A stretch of 64,000 bases of DNA from CAYJDG01 sp964368875 (GCA_964368875.1 CAYJDG010000001.1:62001-126000), one strand, 5' to 3'. Shown: positions 31,782 to 40,597, counted from the first letter of the stretch. Numbers and translations are program-made. Notes: a model not told the origin generated them from the letters alone.

Positions 31782-34697
31782 ATGCTGAAAAAGCTTAGGC
31801 TTTTAGAAAAGACTGCAGTTGGAATTCTGCTTGGGCAGAAGATCCCCTTTCTCACCAGCAATGCTGATCTACGGGAAACATTTTATGAATTGGCGGGCCG
31901 CATGCATGCGGCCCATTTTATTGCGGCAGAGCCCCAGACGTATGTCACTCTCGCCGAATATCGTGACTTTGATCCAAAATACATGGGCAAGACAACGCTG
32001 CATGCCCTCGGAGGAGCCCTCTTTCGTCAGGCCGAAAGCCTTAAAGATATTGCGATTCAAAAAGGCTTGCCGATAACGCCTTTCGAAGTTTTTGGATTGA
32101 ACTGGGATAAGCGACAGGCAGCCAAGGAAGGTGAAGATTTTATTGCCGACCCGGGTAAAATACCTGTCTTAACGCGAGGTGATCTTACTTCTTTCGCTCA
32201 AGCTTTAAACTTGATCCGTCAGCGTCAAGACAATCCTGGTGTGCGGTATACTGTCCCGGTTGTAATCCAGAACTCTGACCATTTTTGGGAACCTCTTCTC
32301 AACACAAACGGCCCTCACTGGAAGCAAGAGCGGGAAAAACTCAGAAGATTAAATATTCATGTTACGTTTGGTCGTGCGGAGACCGCTGATCTTCTAGCAA
32401 CCCTTTCATATGGGCAGAAAATAAATCCTGCTGATATAAGTCATACTTTAGGGATTTCTTCGGGTGATCCGGATCCTGATATCGCGTTTGCAACGACAGA
32501 TTTGTTGAAGTTTGAGCAAAGTGTAGTCGGGCATAAATCCGTCGGAGCCAGTGGGTTAATGCGGCGACTGATAGAAATTATAGGTCCTTATCAATCTCCG
32601 ACCGAAGAGTCCTATAGCCACGAAGCCAATGCCGAAGACGAGAAATTTCGCGCTATTTACAATGTGTTTAAGGATTTAGGAACAAACAAAGTCAGAGTTT
32701 TATTCGCCCAGCATGGATATAAAGATATAACGAAGTTAAAAACTTTAAGTCATGATGGCGGCCTTGGTTTTTGTCTTGAAAATGCCAAGGGTGAGCGGAG
32801 GATTGACCTCTTTACCCCTGAGCACTTTCCTAACTCTGTTCATAAGTTGAACCCTACCCAGATGTCTCCTGGCGTTGAGCTGGCTTACCTCAAGCGGACT
32901 GACGGCCTCGAAATTACCATGGAAAGATTGTTCGCGAGGGTGCGCGAAATCGTTGCGGAGGATCCAAGGTTCACTGTTGATGATTTGCGAGCCTACGATA
33001 CAAGTTTATTTGTAAGTGCGAATTTGAGTGTAATGCTTGACGCCATCGACAGGGGTGAAGACTATGATCCCCGTCTATTGCAAGTAACATCAGTTTTTGA
33101 GGCGCATGTTCTGCGCGTATCAGAAAAACCGCAATTCCCCCTTTCGCAAAAAACGCGTGTGGCAGAGACCGAAAATTACCTGATCCCTGAGGGTGAAAAT
33201 CAGACGCGCAGCATGGTTCCTGATTGGGCATCAACTGGGCCAAATGCAATCAGTTATAAATTGATGCGACTTTATATGGGCGCAAGCAATGACTTAGATG
33301 AACGAGAACCAGAGGTTTCACCGCTTGCTAAGCGCAAACTCAAAAGAATGGGTCTTCTTGCGACTCCAGAAATGGTTATGGGGCAGAGGTCGCCCGCTGC
33401 TTTCCAAGCGGTTAAACATTCTTTATTGCGGGATTTTAAAATTTCTACGCAGCTTGGTCCTGCAGTATGGCACGCATACAGAGGCTATCCGGAAGAGTTT
33501 TATACAGCTGCTTCGTTAAAACCTAGCAATCAGGCTTATCTTTCAAATATGAGAGGGCTGCTTGACGAGGCGAATGTTACATATTTTGGCCCACCTGATC
33601 GCCCGCTAACTGATGAGCAGAAAGTGGATGCCTACCTTCTGCTGCTCAAAGGTATGGTTAGAAATCAGGTTTATAATCACACCGAAATTGTAGCTGACAG
33701 ATATGCTGCCGCTGAAGTTTTGAGGCTACTCGAACATAAGCAGATGTTAGGTTTGGTTGGTCAGCAAACAAAACATCTGTTGAATCTGGTTGATAACGTT
33801 GCAGAGGCAACCGAAAAAATCGCCGAAATCGTGCGCATGGGATTACCAAGAATAACTCCTGTGCGCAGGCATTTCTATCAAGACGGCCAAGTTGAAAATA
33901 ATCAGTGCATGGTAATGACGGTTTATCTGTCGGCATCAAACTGTAACAGGGAAGCCCTGAATGAGGCTTGGCGCCTTGGCTACCTTGCTAAGCTCAATGG
34001 ATTTACTCTTAAAACTGGTGGTGGCAACGATGGCCTTATGAAGGCGATCAATGATGGATTCATGTCCGGTGAAGAAGAGTTGCTGAGAAAAGGTTATATC
34101 TTCCCAAATCAACTTATCAATATTCAATGTGTTGATACTGAAGCAATTGAGAAGCCATACCTGGGCGGCGGAATTTATAGATGTCATCCTCATTTTGAGG
34201 GACGTAAAGCTGATTTGCAGGACTCTGATTTCAGCGCGGCAATATACGGTGGCATTGGTACGGATGAAGAAATATTTGGATGGGCGAAAAGTGTTTTAAC
34301 AGGCCGAATTGATCCACTGGTTCATCCTATGTGGTTGATGAATTCGCAAATGGATTCTTCTTTCGGAAAAGTGGGAGTCTATGATCCTTATCAAAGAATA
34401 TTTTCTGAGAGATTCCGTCAGAAAATAAACATGAATTTCACCTCAACAGTTGAAGGCATTATTGATCAGGCATGCACAACGCGCTCTCTTCGTTTCATCA
34501 ACGCGCAAAGGCCGGTTACGCAAGATAGAATGCTTTTAAGGGAAGAGCTTGGTCAGGCCGCTTCCGGTCACGCTAAAAAAGGCTTTGTTCCTCCTTATGG
34601 GATATTCCTTGGAAAGCAGGAAGATCTGCCGCCTGCGCAAAGCGGAGCAAACAAGATTTTCGCTCCGGACCTTGCCAAAGGCGCTTCCTTTCAATAG
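31782..34697 (+). CDS. Large protein with C-terminal LOG/SLOG Rossmann-like nucleotide-binding domain
   Basis: I start at the ATG at 31782 (971 residues) behind GAGAG; a TTG at 31761 is also in frame. The C-terminal third (about 710-900) reads as a LOG-type Rossmann domain: VMTVYLSASNCNREAL, TGGGNDGLMKAINDG (GGG at 746-748) and AAIYGGIGTDEEIFGWAK (823-830, keeping the GGxGTxxE motif but Tyr for the usual Pro). LOG enzymes cleave the N-glycosidic bond of nucleoside monophosphates; SLOG relatives bind nucleotides in signalling or conflict systems. A part of a second such domain is suggested at about 128-175 (LTRGDLTSFAQALNLIRQ, VPVVIQNSDHFWEPLL). The rest is helical and unknown. It is more A+T-rich than sucB or lpd. 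Confidence 0.7.
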   Translation: MLKKLRLLEKTAVGILLGQKIPFLTSNADLRETFYELAGRMHAAHFIAAEPQTYVTLAEYRDFDPKYMGKTTLHALGGALFRQAESLKDIAIQKGLPITPFEVFGLNWDKRQAAKEGEDFIADPGKIPVLTRGDLTSFAQALNLIRQRQDNPGVRYTVPVVIQNSDHFWEPLLNTNGPHWKQEREKLRRLNIHVTFGRAETADLLATLSYGQKINPADISHTLGISSGDPDPDIAFATTDLLKFEQSVVGHKSVGASGLMRRLIEIIGPYQSPTEESYSHEANAEDEKFRAIYNVFKDLGTNKVRVLFAQHGYKDITKLKTLSHDGGLGFCLENAKGERRIDLFTPEHFPNSVHKLNPTQMSPGVELAYLKRTDGLEITMERLFARVREIVAEDPRFTVDDLRAYDTSLFVSANLSVMLDAIDRGEDYDPRLLQVTSVFEAHVLRVSEKPQFPLSQKTRVAETENYLIPEGENQTRSMVPDWASTGPNAISYKLMRLYMGASNDLDEREPEVSPLAKRKLKRMGLLATPEMVMGQRSPAAFQAVKHSLLRDFKISTQLGPAVWHAYRGYPEEFYTAASLKPSNQAYLSNMRGLLDEANVTYFGPPDRPLTDEQKVDAYLLLLKGMVRNQVYNHTEIVADRYAAAEVLRLLEHKQMLGLVGQQTKHLLNLVDNVAEATEKIAEIVRMGLPRITPVRRHFYQDGQVENNQCMVMTVYLSASNCNREALNEAWRLGYLAKLNGFTLKTGGGNDGLMKAINDGFMSGEEELLRKGYIFPNQLINIQCVDTEAIEKPYLGGGIYRCHPHFEGRKADLQDSDFSAAIYGGIGTDEEIFGWAKSVLTGRIDPLVHPMWLMNSQMDSSFGKVGVYDPYQRIFSERFRQKINMNFTSTVEGIIDQACTTRSLRFINAQRPVTQDRMLLREELGQAASGHAKKGFVPPYGIFLGKQEDLPPAQSGANKIFAPDLAKGASFQ

Positions 34698-34724
34698 GTT
34701 TACCCGACCATTTGAGAGGATATT

Positions 34725-36119
34725 ATGGCAGAAGCATCTTATGACGTCATTGTAATCGGATCTGGGCCAGGCGGTTATGTCTGCGCTATTCGTTGCGCAC
34801 AGCTTGGGTTCAAAACAGCTTGTGTAGAGAAATCACCTACACTTGGCGGCACCTGCCTGAATGTTGGCTGCATACCGTCCAAAGCACTGCTGACGGCCTC
34901 TGAAAAATATCATGAAGCAGCGCACACGCTCGATAAAATGGGCATCAAGATCGGCAAACTTGAGCTCGACCTCAAAGGCATGATGCAGCACAAGGCCGAT
35001 GTGGTGAGCAGCAATACCAAGGGGATCGAATATCTCTTCAAAAAGAATAAAATCGACTGGCTTAAAGGTGCAGGAGAAATTAGTGCGCTTGGTAAAGTCA
35101 ATGTCGCTGGTACGGCCTATTCAGCGAAACATATTATTATCGCGACAGGGTCAGACGTTATCAGCCTGCCAGGAATTACAATTGACGAGAAACAGATCGT
35201 TTCTTCGACTGGTGCAATCGCGCTGGAAAGTGTACCGAAGCATCTGGTTGTGATCGGTGGCGGTGTCATCGGTCTAGAACTGGGCGCCGTATGGGGTCGC
35301 CTTGGCGCGAAAGTGACTGTGGTTGAGTTTCTGGATCGTATTCTGCCGGGTATGGACGCAGAAATTTCCAAAGAAGCGCAGAAAATCCTGACCAAACAGG
35401 GCATGGCCTTTAAGATGTCGACTAAAGTTGCATCAGCCAAGGTAGAGGGCAAAGACGTCAAACTGAAATTAGAGCCTGCAGGCGGCGGTGCTGGTGAAGA
35501 AATCAGCGCAGATGTTGTTCTCGTTGCTGTTGGTCGTAAAGCATACACTGATAAACTTGGCCTTGATGCAGTTGGCGTTGCAAGAGATGAGCGCGGCCGA
35601 GTTAAGACGGATGCGCATTTCCAAACCAATGTGCCAGGTATCTACGCGATTGGCGATGTGATCGCCGGACCAATGCTGGCGCACAAGGCAGAAGACGAAG
35701 GAATGGTTCTGGCTGAGATGCTGGCCGGACAGTCGGGGCATATCGATTACAATCTGATTCCGGGCGTTGTTTATACATGGCCGGAGATTGCCAATATCGG
35801 GCAAACAGAAGAACAGCTCAAAGCCGCTGGCGTACAATATAAAGTCGGCAAATTCCCCTTCAGTGCAAATGGCCGCGCGCGCGCGATGAATGCTACGGAA
35901 GGGTTCGTCAAGATTATCGCTGATGCCCGCACCGACCGCGTTTTAGGTGCCCATATCATCGGACCGGAAGCCGGGACGCTGATCGCGGAAATCGCTGCGG
36001 TGATGGAGTTTTCAGGCAGCAGCGAAGATATCGCCCGGACCTGCCACGCGCACCCGACGCTTGAAGAAGCGATCAAGGAAGCTGCTCTCGCAGTCGATGG
36101 GCGCACCATCCATATGTAA
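34725..36119 (+). CDS. lpd: Dihydrolipoyl dehydrogenase (E3)
   Basis: The 464-residue flavoprotein reoxidises dihydrolipoyl groups of 2-oxo acid dehydrogenases with NAD. Visible are the FAD motif VIGSGPGGYVCA (10-21), the redox pair GGTCLNVGCIPSK (Cys44, Cys49), the NAD motif VIGGGVIGLELG, the second FAD site YAIGDV, and the C-terminal HAHPTLEEA (His441, His443). GAGAGGA stands before the ATG. It ends the suc block, 28 bases after the SLOG-domain gene, with which it may be co-transcribed. Confidence 0.96.
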   Translation: MAEASYDVIVIGSGPGGYVCAIRCAQLGFKTACVEKSPTLGGTCLNVGCIPSKALLTASEKYHEAAHTLDKMGIKIGKLELDLKGMMQHKADVVSSNTKGIEYLFKKNKIDWLKGAGEISALGKVNVAGTAYSAKHIIIATGSDVISLPGITIDEKQIVSSTGAIALESVPKHLVVIGGGVIGLELGAVWGRLGAKVTVVEFLDRILPGMDAEISKEAQKILTKQGMAFKMSTKVASAKVEGKDVKLKLEPAGGGAGEEISADVVLVAVGRKAYTDKLGLDAVGVARDERGRVKTDAHFQTNVPGIYAIGDVIAGPMLAHKAEDEGMVLAEMLAGQSGHIDYNLIPGVVYTWPEIANIGQTEEQLKAAGVQYKVGKFPFSANGRARAMNATEGFVKIIADARTDRVLGAHIIGPEAGTLIAEIAAVMEFSGSSEDIARTCHAHPTLEEAIKEAALAVDGRTIHM

Positions 36120-36131
36120 GCATGCAAGCGT

Positions 36132-36914
36132 TTAACGCGCTTGCAGGATGTAGGTGATTGACAGGCGGACCTGCGCAGCGTCAAGCCTGCCGGGGGCACA
36201 GAAAGTCGACTTGCCGTTGAACATCGTCGCTTCATCACCAAACGTATCGGTGCCACCCCACGCCGCGTTGCCAACGCAAGCGCCCCAGATATTGCCCTGA
36301 GAGGTGCCCGGAGTTTCGCCGATACTGGTTAAGGTGGTGCTATCGGTGTAAGTGGTCGTCAAACCCTGTTTGGCGTTATAAAAGTTACAGAACTCGGGGC
36401 TGACACCAAAAATCCGCACGCCGAAATCAGAGGCCGAGGTGCCAACACCGGCAACGCTCATCTGCATAACCAATACTGTTCCGTTGGCTTGAAAGGCTCC
36501 TGCCGTAGGGCTCGTCGCATTGGCGATATTTGTGAACAATTCAGGCCGGACACCGTCCGGTGCATAAGGGCTGTAAATTGCGCACGTCGCATCAGTACAA
36601 GCCGCGTTATTGTTGGTGCACATCTCACTACCATCAACGTTTTTATAAACATCATTCTTAAAGCTGAGTTTAAGGACTGGAACCTTGTCGACGACGGTCA
36701 GCTTGGTGTAGCGCAGTTTCAGCGTATCAAGAAATTCTGCGACCTGAATATATTGCAGGTCCATCGACTCTTTGGAATTTTTCGTCGGCGCGTTGCCACT
36801 GACGCGCAGGCTCTGGCTGATTGCCATGGCGAGAGCGACGAACAGAGCGATGCCAACAAGAATGATGAAGATGGCGCTGCCGGATTGGTCGCGGATGAAT
36901 TGTTGAGACTTCAT
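36132..36914 (-). CDS. Pilin-like/pseudopilin-like membrane-anchored protein
   Basis: The 260-residue protein has a short charged N-terminus and one membrane helix (about residues 12-33, SGSAIFIILVGIALFVALAM), then a secreted domain rich in Thr, Ser, Asn and with several cysteines (CTNNNAACTDATC, EFCNFYN, GACVGNAAWGG). The layout (short leader, one N-terminal helix, cysteine-containing globular part) resembles type IV pseudopilins, though no clear prepilin-peptidase site with G followed by F/M and E at +5 is seen. A second gene of the same layout is at 62377. The start overlaps the xerC stop by 4 bases. Confidence 0.6.
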   Translation of the reverse strand: MKSQQFIRDQSGSAIFIILVGIALFVALAMAISQSLRVSGNAPTKNSKESMDLQYIQVAEFLDTLKLRYTKLTVVDKVPVLKLSFKNDVYKNVDGSEMCTNNNAACTDATCAIYSPYAPDGVRPELFTNIANATSPTAGAFQANGTVLVMQMSVAGVGTSASDFGVRIFGVSPEFCNFYNAKQGLTTTYTDSTTLTSIGETPGTSQGNIWGACVGNAAWGGTDTFGDEATMFNGKSTFCAPGRLDAAQVRLSITYILQAR

Positions 36915-37882
36915 GATGTGATTGTACCATTTTTTCGGGAATGAGGATGAGCGGATTTATAAATTTTCAGCATTTCTTCAGCATTCACATCGGTATAACG
37001 CTGGGTTGTGCTGAGTGAGGCATGACCGAGTAGCTCCTGAATTTCCCGCAGATTTGCGCCGTTCTGCAAAAGATGCGTTGCGAAACTGTGACGCAGGGCG
37101 TGCGGCGTGGCTGTATCAGGCAAATTGAGCGCGAGGCGCACATCCCGCAAAGCCTTCTGCGCAATGCCCTGATTGAGACGCTGGCCGCGCTCGCCCATAA
37201 AAAGAGGACGATCGGGAGTTTCTCCGTATGGACAAAGGGCGCGGTACTCGGAAAGAATTTTTTCCACCAAGGGAAGCACGGGAACCTGACGTTCCTTACG
37301 GCCCTTACCCATGACACGCAGAAAACTTTCGCGTGGCAGGTCAGCGATGTTGAGTTGCAAGGCTTCGCTAATACGTAAGCCGCAGCCATAGAGAAGCGTG
37401 AAGAGGGCGCGGTTGCGCAAGGTCACCCAATCAGGGGCTGGTGTAACTTCATCCAGCAGGCGGTGAATTTGAGTTTCATCCATCGGGCGCGGGAGTTTGC
37501 GCGGCAGTTTGGGCGAGCGCACGCTGGCGATGGCAGAGTTGTGCAGGATGCCCTGTTTATCGAGCCAGCTTAAAAAGTTTTTGACACCTGACAAGGACCG
37601 CGCGCGGGAGCTCGCGGTAAGGCCGTCGGTCGCGCGGTTGGAAAGCCACGAGCGAAAATCGGTGAGGGTTACGCCTGAGATATGACGCAGCGCCAGTGTG
37701 CCGCCTGCATGGTGGGAGAGGAACGTGATGAACTGCCCGATGTCGGAAGTATAGGCGCGGAAGGTATGGGGCGAGACATTCTTCTCAACCTTGAGCCAGT
37801 CCTGCCAGCGTCCGACCGCCTCGGCAAGATCGGGGCCGCAGGCTTCCAGCAGCGCGGGGTTCAATGCGGAAGCAGCAGCCAT
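36911..37882 (-). CDS. xerC: Site-specific tyrosine recombinase XerC
   Basis: The 323-residue protein has an N-terminal core-binding domain (HTFRAYTSDIGQF) and the tyrosine recombinase catalytic domain with Arg170 (GCGLRISEAL), Lys194 (GKGRKERQVPV), His261 and Arg264 (HALRHSFATHLL), His287 (LLGHASLSTTQRYT) and Tyr296 as nucleophile. XerC and XerD resolve chromosome dimers at dif. I choose XerC over XerD because the gene overlaps a DUF484 gene by 22 bases, the arrangement known for xerC. No dif site was found in the window. Confidence 0.93.
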   Translation of the reverse strand: MAAASALNPALLEACGPDLAEAVGRWQDWLKVEKNVSPHTFRAYTSDIGQFITFLSHHAGGTLALRHISGVTLTDFRSWLSNRATDGLTASSRARSLSGVKNFLSWLDKQGILHNSAIASVRSPKLPRKLPRPMDETQIHRLLDEVTPAPDWVTLRNRALFTLLYGCGLRISEALQLNIADLPRESFLRVMGKGRKERQVPVLPLVEKILSEYRALCPYGETPDRPLFMGERGQRLNQGIAQKALRDVRLALNLPDTATPHALRHSFATHLLQNGANLREIQELLGHASLSTTQRYTDVNAEEMLKIYKSAHPHSRKNGTITS

Positions 37883-38571
37883 GCGCGGAACTGTCTTTCA
37901 ACAACGCGGGCGAGAAACGAAACCAGTTCGGTGCCTTGTGACGGATTAAACATATGCGGATCGCGGCTGCCAAAGGCAATGATCGCGGGCGGCGTCTGCA
38001 TGGCGATATCGACGCGCACCAAGGCCTGTGATTTTACGAGCGTCGCCCCGGAGCCGAAGATCGCCTCGATGCCGGAGATATCGTTCTGCTGGAGAATGGT
38101 TTTGCCCTGCATCCACGAATCCACCGTGCCTTCAGGAATGACGCGGATGCCGACCGTGCTGATATGCGGAATTTCCTTACCGTCGGCTTCGACCACAAGC
38201 GTGGTGATATCGACATTGAGGAGGTTGGTCAGGTCGGACGTAATAGTTTGAATAAATTCATCGAAGCTGTCTGCTTCGAGCAGGCGGAGGACGGCTTTGT
38301 GGATGCGCGTCTGGCTGTTCATGTTGTTGCGGGCGGTCTCGACGATCTCGCGGGTCATGCCGATGGCTTCGGCCTTGTCGGCCTTGAGGCGTTCGATCAT
38401 GTAGGACTGGAAGTCCGCGACCTTGCGCCCGTTATTTTCCTTAGGCGGCATCAGGAGGTCGATAACCTCAGGATTGCGGGCGATGAAATCTGGATGCGCT
38501 TTCAGCCACGCGATGATATCGTCGGCGTCGAGAGCAGGGGGAGAGGCGGGATTGGTCATAAAATCTGTCAT
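37861..38571 (-). CDS. DUF484 family protein
   Basis: The 236-residue cytoplasmic protein has the family start DDIIAWLKAHPDFIARNPEVIDLL (about residues 17-40), an NGRKVADFQSYMIERLK helix and a GAF-like C-terminal half (LLEADSFDEFIQTITSDL, FGSRDPHMFNPSQGTELVSFLARVVER). DUF484 genes stand before xerC in many Proteobacteria; their role is not settled. The 3' end overlaps xerC by 22 bases. The upstream spacer (38572-38836) carries the dispersed repeat in the orientation of this gene. Confidence 0.88.
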   Translation of the reverse strand: MTDFMTNPASPPALDADDIIAWLKAHPDFIARNPEVIDLLMPPKENNGRKVADFQSYMIERLKADKAEAIGMTREIVETARNNMNSQTRIHKAVLRLLEADSFDEFIQTITSDLTNLLNVDITTLVVEADGKEIPHISTVGIRVIPEGTVDSWMQGKTILQQNDISGIEAIFGSGATLVKSQALVRVDIAMQTPPAIIAFGSRDPHMFNPSQGTELVSFLARVVERQFRAWLLLPH

Positions 38572-38607
38572 ATGTAAGTCACGTCCCCGATTCTACCATG
38601 TTTTCAG

Positions 38608-38628
38608 CCAGTTTGTTCAGTTCGTTCC
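38608..38628 (-). repeat. Degenerate copy of the dispersed repeat, copy B2
   Basis: On the minus strand this reads GGAACGAACTGAACAAACTGG and shares the GAACAAACTG core (38609-38618) with the other three copies. It lies 37 bases upstream of the DUF484 start and 54 bases from copy B1, core to core. Confidence 0.6.
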
Positions 38629-38659
38629 GCGTTTTAATTTTTTCTATTTTTCCAATTCA

Positions 38660-38682
38660 TATCAGTTTGTTCGTCGTTTCAA
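38660..38682 (-). repeat. 23-bp dispersed repeat, copy B1
   Basis: This is the exact reverse complement of 28037-28059, with similar bases also just beyond (GAAT-GG). It lies upstream of the DUF484-xerC run in the same orientation to the gene as copy A1 has to its gene. As at the other locus, a second degenerate copy lies downstream. Confidence 0.85.
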
Positions 38683-38742
38683 TTTTTTGGCTTAATAGTC
38701 CGTTCTGATTCATAGCGACCCCTCTCAAAGTGTTCCGGCCAT

Positions 38743-38783
38743 AAAAAAGCGGCTTAATGCCGTAAAACGGGGCAATAAGCCGA
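38743..38783 (-). terminator. Rho-independent terminator of the glyoxalase-like gene
   Basis: CGGCTTA (38750-38756) pairs with TAAGCCG (38776-38782), with an inner TGCC-GGCA stem. Read on the minus strand the hairpin ends in GCCGCTTTTTTAT. It lies about 55 bases after the stop of the VOC gene. Confidence 0.8.
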
Positions 38784-38836
38784 TTGTAATAATATTTCAT
38801 ATTATAAGGAAATTATTCTAAAATGTCAAGGGGATT

Positions 38837-39217
38837 CTAAGTCCCCACAAAGCACAAAATATTCCCGTCCGGATCTTTGCACCAGGCGTTTTTCATCGGG
38901 CCGCTGATGTGGAGGTCGCCTTCGCGGGTGGTGCCGGGCATGTCGTCGTAGTGTTCGAAGATGATGCCGCGGCGCTTGAGTTCGGTGATTTGTCGCTCAG
39001 CATTGCCGCCGATGTTCCAGGTGGCGACGGTGGCTTTGTAGCCGCCTGCGAAAGCGGACTTATAGACGAGGAAGCGGGTGTCGCCGCTGAAATACGAAAT
39101 GTAATTTTTTCCGTCGCTATCGGCCTCGCGGAAACCGAGTTTGTCTTCGTAGAACTTGCGCGCTGTGCCGAGGTCTTTGACGGCGATTGTGGCCATAACG
39201 TTTTGCGTGTTCAGCAT
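38837..39217 (-). CDS. VOC/glyoxalase-superfamily protein
   Basis: I start at the ATG at 39217 (MLNTQNVMATIAVKDL, 126 residues), since the in-frame extension upstream to 39265 lacks family sequence. The protein has the VOC start (ATIAVKDLGTARKFYEDKLGF), a paired beta-alpha-beta layout, and the C-terminal AWCKDPDGNILCFVGT that carries the metal-binding position in this superfamily. Members act in glyoxal detoxification, fosfomycin or bleomycin resistance, or ring cleavage. The substrate here cannot be told. Its terminator follows at 38743. Confidence 0.85.
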   Translation of the reverse strand: MLNTQNVMATIAVKDLGTARKFYEDKLGFREADSDGKNYISYFSGDTRFLVYKSAFAGGYKATVATWNIGGNAERQITELKRRGIIFEHYDDMPGTTREGDLHISGPMKNAWCKDPDGNILCFVGT

Positions 39218-39280
39218 AAGAGCCTGCCTTGATGAGAGGGAATTCTCTACACCAATGCGCTGCACTGCGGGAAGTTCCGT

Positions 39281-39868
39281 TTATTTTCCGAGCACGACAT
39301 CAGTGACGTAAATCACTTCACATGCGCCTGCACCTGTATCGCCGCGCGTCATCGAGGAGTCCCAGTGCCAGCCGTCGGCGGTGGTGATCCCGACAAGGTA
39401 GCCGGTGATGCGCACGGTTTTGCCTTCGGGGATGGCTTTCAGCTGGTCCTCGATGGCGTCGGTCGAGGGGATCATGTGCATATTGGCGCTTTGCGTTTCT
39501 ACATCGTTGCGCGGGATCGGGAAATTATCGGTGTACCAGTGATAGAAGCGGTTGCCCTGCGAGATACTGAATTTTGAAAGAATTTCAGGCTTGGCCATCG
39601 ATTGCCAGCCAAGCGCAAGATCGACCGGGGCGAGGGCGGATTCGCGGTCGAGGCGGTAGATGCTTTTGCTGAGGACACGAGCGGAGACGCTGAAATCGGC
39701 AAGCGGGGTCAGGGTGTAGCCTTTAAAGGCAAAGGGCGGGGCGCTGGTCGGGTTCTGCACCGGGGCTGCGGTCACATTGACCGGGCCAGTCTTGAAATCA
39801 GCAGAGGCCGGTAGGAAAAACCAAGCCAGCAGGGCAAGACACAGGACGGTGATCAGGGTAGCTTTCAT
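39281..39868 (-). CDS. Exported conserved protein of unknown function
   Basis: The 195-residue protein begins with an export signal (residues 1-23, TLITVLCLALLAWFFLPASA). The mature part includes FAFKGYTLTPLADFSVSARVLS, SKFSISQGNRFYHWY and a C-terminal half with IPEGKTVRITGYLVGI and GACEVIYVTDV, perhaps an OB- or beta-sandwich-like fold. I have an impression of similar hypothetical proteins in other Proteobacteria but know no function. It is probably periplasmic. Confidence 0.7.
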   Translation of the reverse strand: MKATLITVLCLALLAWFFLPASADFKTGPVNVTAAPVQNPTSAPPFAFKGYTLTPLADFSVSARVLSKSIYRLDRESALAPVDLALGWQSMAKPEILSKFSISQGNRFYHWYTDNFPIPRNDVETQSANMHMIPSTDAIEDQLKAIPEGKTVRITGYLVGITTADGWHWDSSMTRGDTGAGACEVIYVTDVVLGK

Positions 39869-39929
39869 AGATCAGGATTCTATTACAGCCGGACGCGCGC
39901 GCCCAGCCGTAATAGAAGATAAAGCCTGA

Positions 39930-40421
39930 TTATTGGCCGACAGCAGAGAGCAGGGTCACTGCATCGATGACTTTTTTACTGGCTTCGGCAATCAACAGGA
40001 CATCTTTATCGACCTGTACATACTGGTAGCCTGCGGGAATTGGGCTTAAGTGGCGGCGCAGATCGATCGAGATCGGTACATAGATGACATCGGATGGAAG
40101 TGGATGGCCAATTTCATAGCGCTTCTTGGCAATGCCCGGTGGGAGGCAGCCATTGCGTTTTTTGGCCAGACCCGGAGGACAGTTGCGACGAAAATCGGTG
40201 GCCAGATGATTGCGGATATAAGCCCGGTCACCTGAGCCGATCACGATGACGGTGTCAGAGCCATGTCTTGAATAGAAGTTAGAGTCATCGTCATCATTGT
40301 AGGACCGGTCATGACCATATCCTTTACCCTTATCCTTGCCGCCTTTGTCCGCAAGCGCCGGGAGGGGGGTGAGGGCGAGGGTCAGCAGAGCTGTGCCGAG
40401 CACCAGATGTTTAAATGCCAT
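39930..40421 (-). CDS. Periplasmic RcnB/DUF1236-like protein
   Basis: The 163-residue protein has a signal peptide (1-24, ending LPALA), a charged Lys/Gly/Asp-rich stretch, and a C-terminal part with RNCPPGLAKKRNGCLPPGIAKKR followed by GYQYVQVDKDVLLIAEASKKVIDAV. The CPPGLAKK repeat and the YVxVDxDVLLI segment are seen in small periplasmic proteins of Alphaproteobacteria related to RcnB or DUF1236. A role in metal or envelope homeostasis is only suggested by this likeness. Confidence 0.7.
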   Translation of the reverse strand: MAFKHLVLGTALLTLALTPLPALADKGGKDKGKGYGHDRSYNDDDDSNFYSRHGSDTVIVIGSGDRAYIRNHLATDFRRNCPPGLAKKRNGCLPPGIAKKRYEIGHPLPSDVIYVPISIDLRRHLSPIPAGYQYVQVDKDVLLIAEASKKVIDAVTLLSAVGQ

Positions 40422-40597
40422 GATAAAATTCCTTTCGAGTTTTAACTAATCTCAAGATTATAAGGCCGTTCGCCCTCTCCGTCATCACGGTATAAGTCAT
40501 ATTCCGGGTGATTATTTTTGCTTTGGGAGGGAATTATTTCAGTGTCTGAGCGTTGGCCAAGGTTGGATGTATCTGCGCGTCCCAACAGGAGAGCGAA

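Noticed and set aside
36120..36150. Inverted repeat at the lpd/pilin-like gene junction as a terminator
   Set aside because: TGCAAGCG and CGCTTGCA can pair, but no T-run follows on either strand.
36911..37882. Tyrosine recombinase as a sign of an integrated element
   Set aside because: It is a normal XerC overlapping DUF484; there are no flanking attachment repeats, tRNA or phage genes.
38572..38836. The spacer with inverted repeats as a possible dif site near xerC
   Set aside because: I found no 28-bp XerC/XerD-type sequence; the repeat there is shared with a locus far from xerC, and the hairpin is a terminator.
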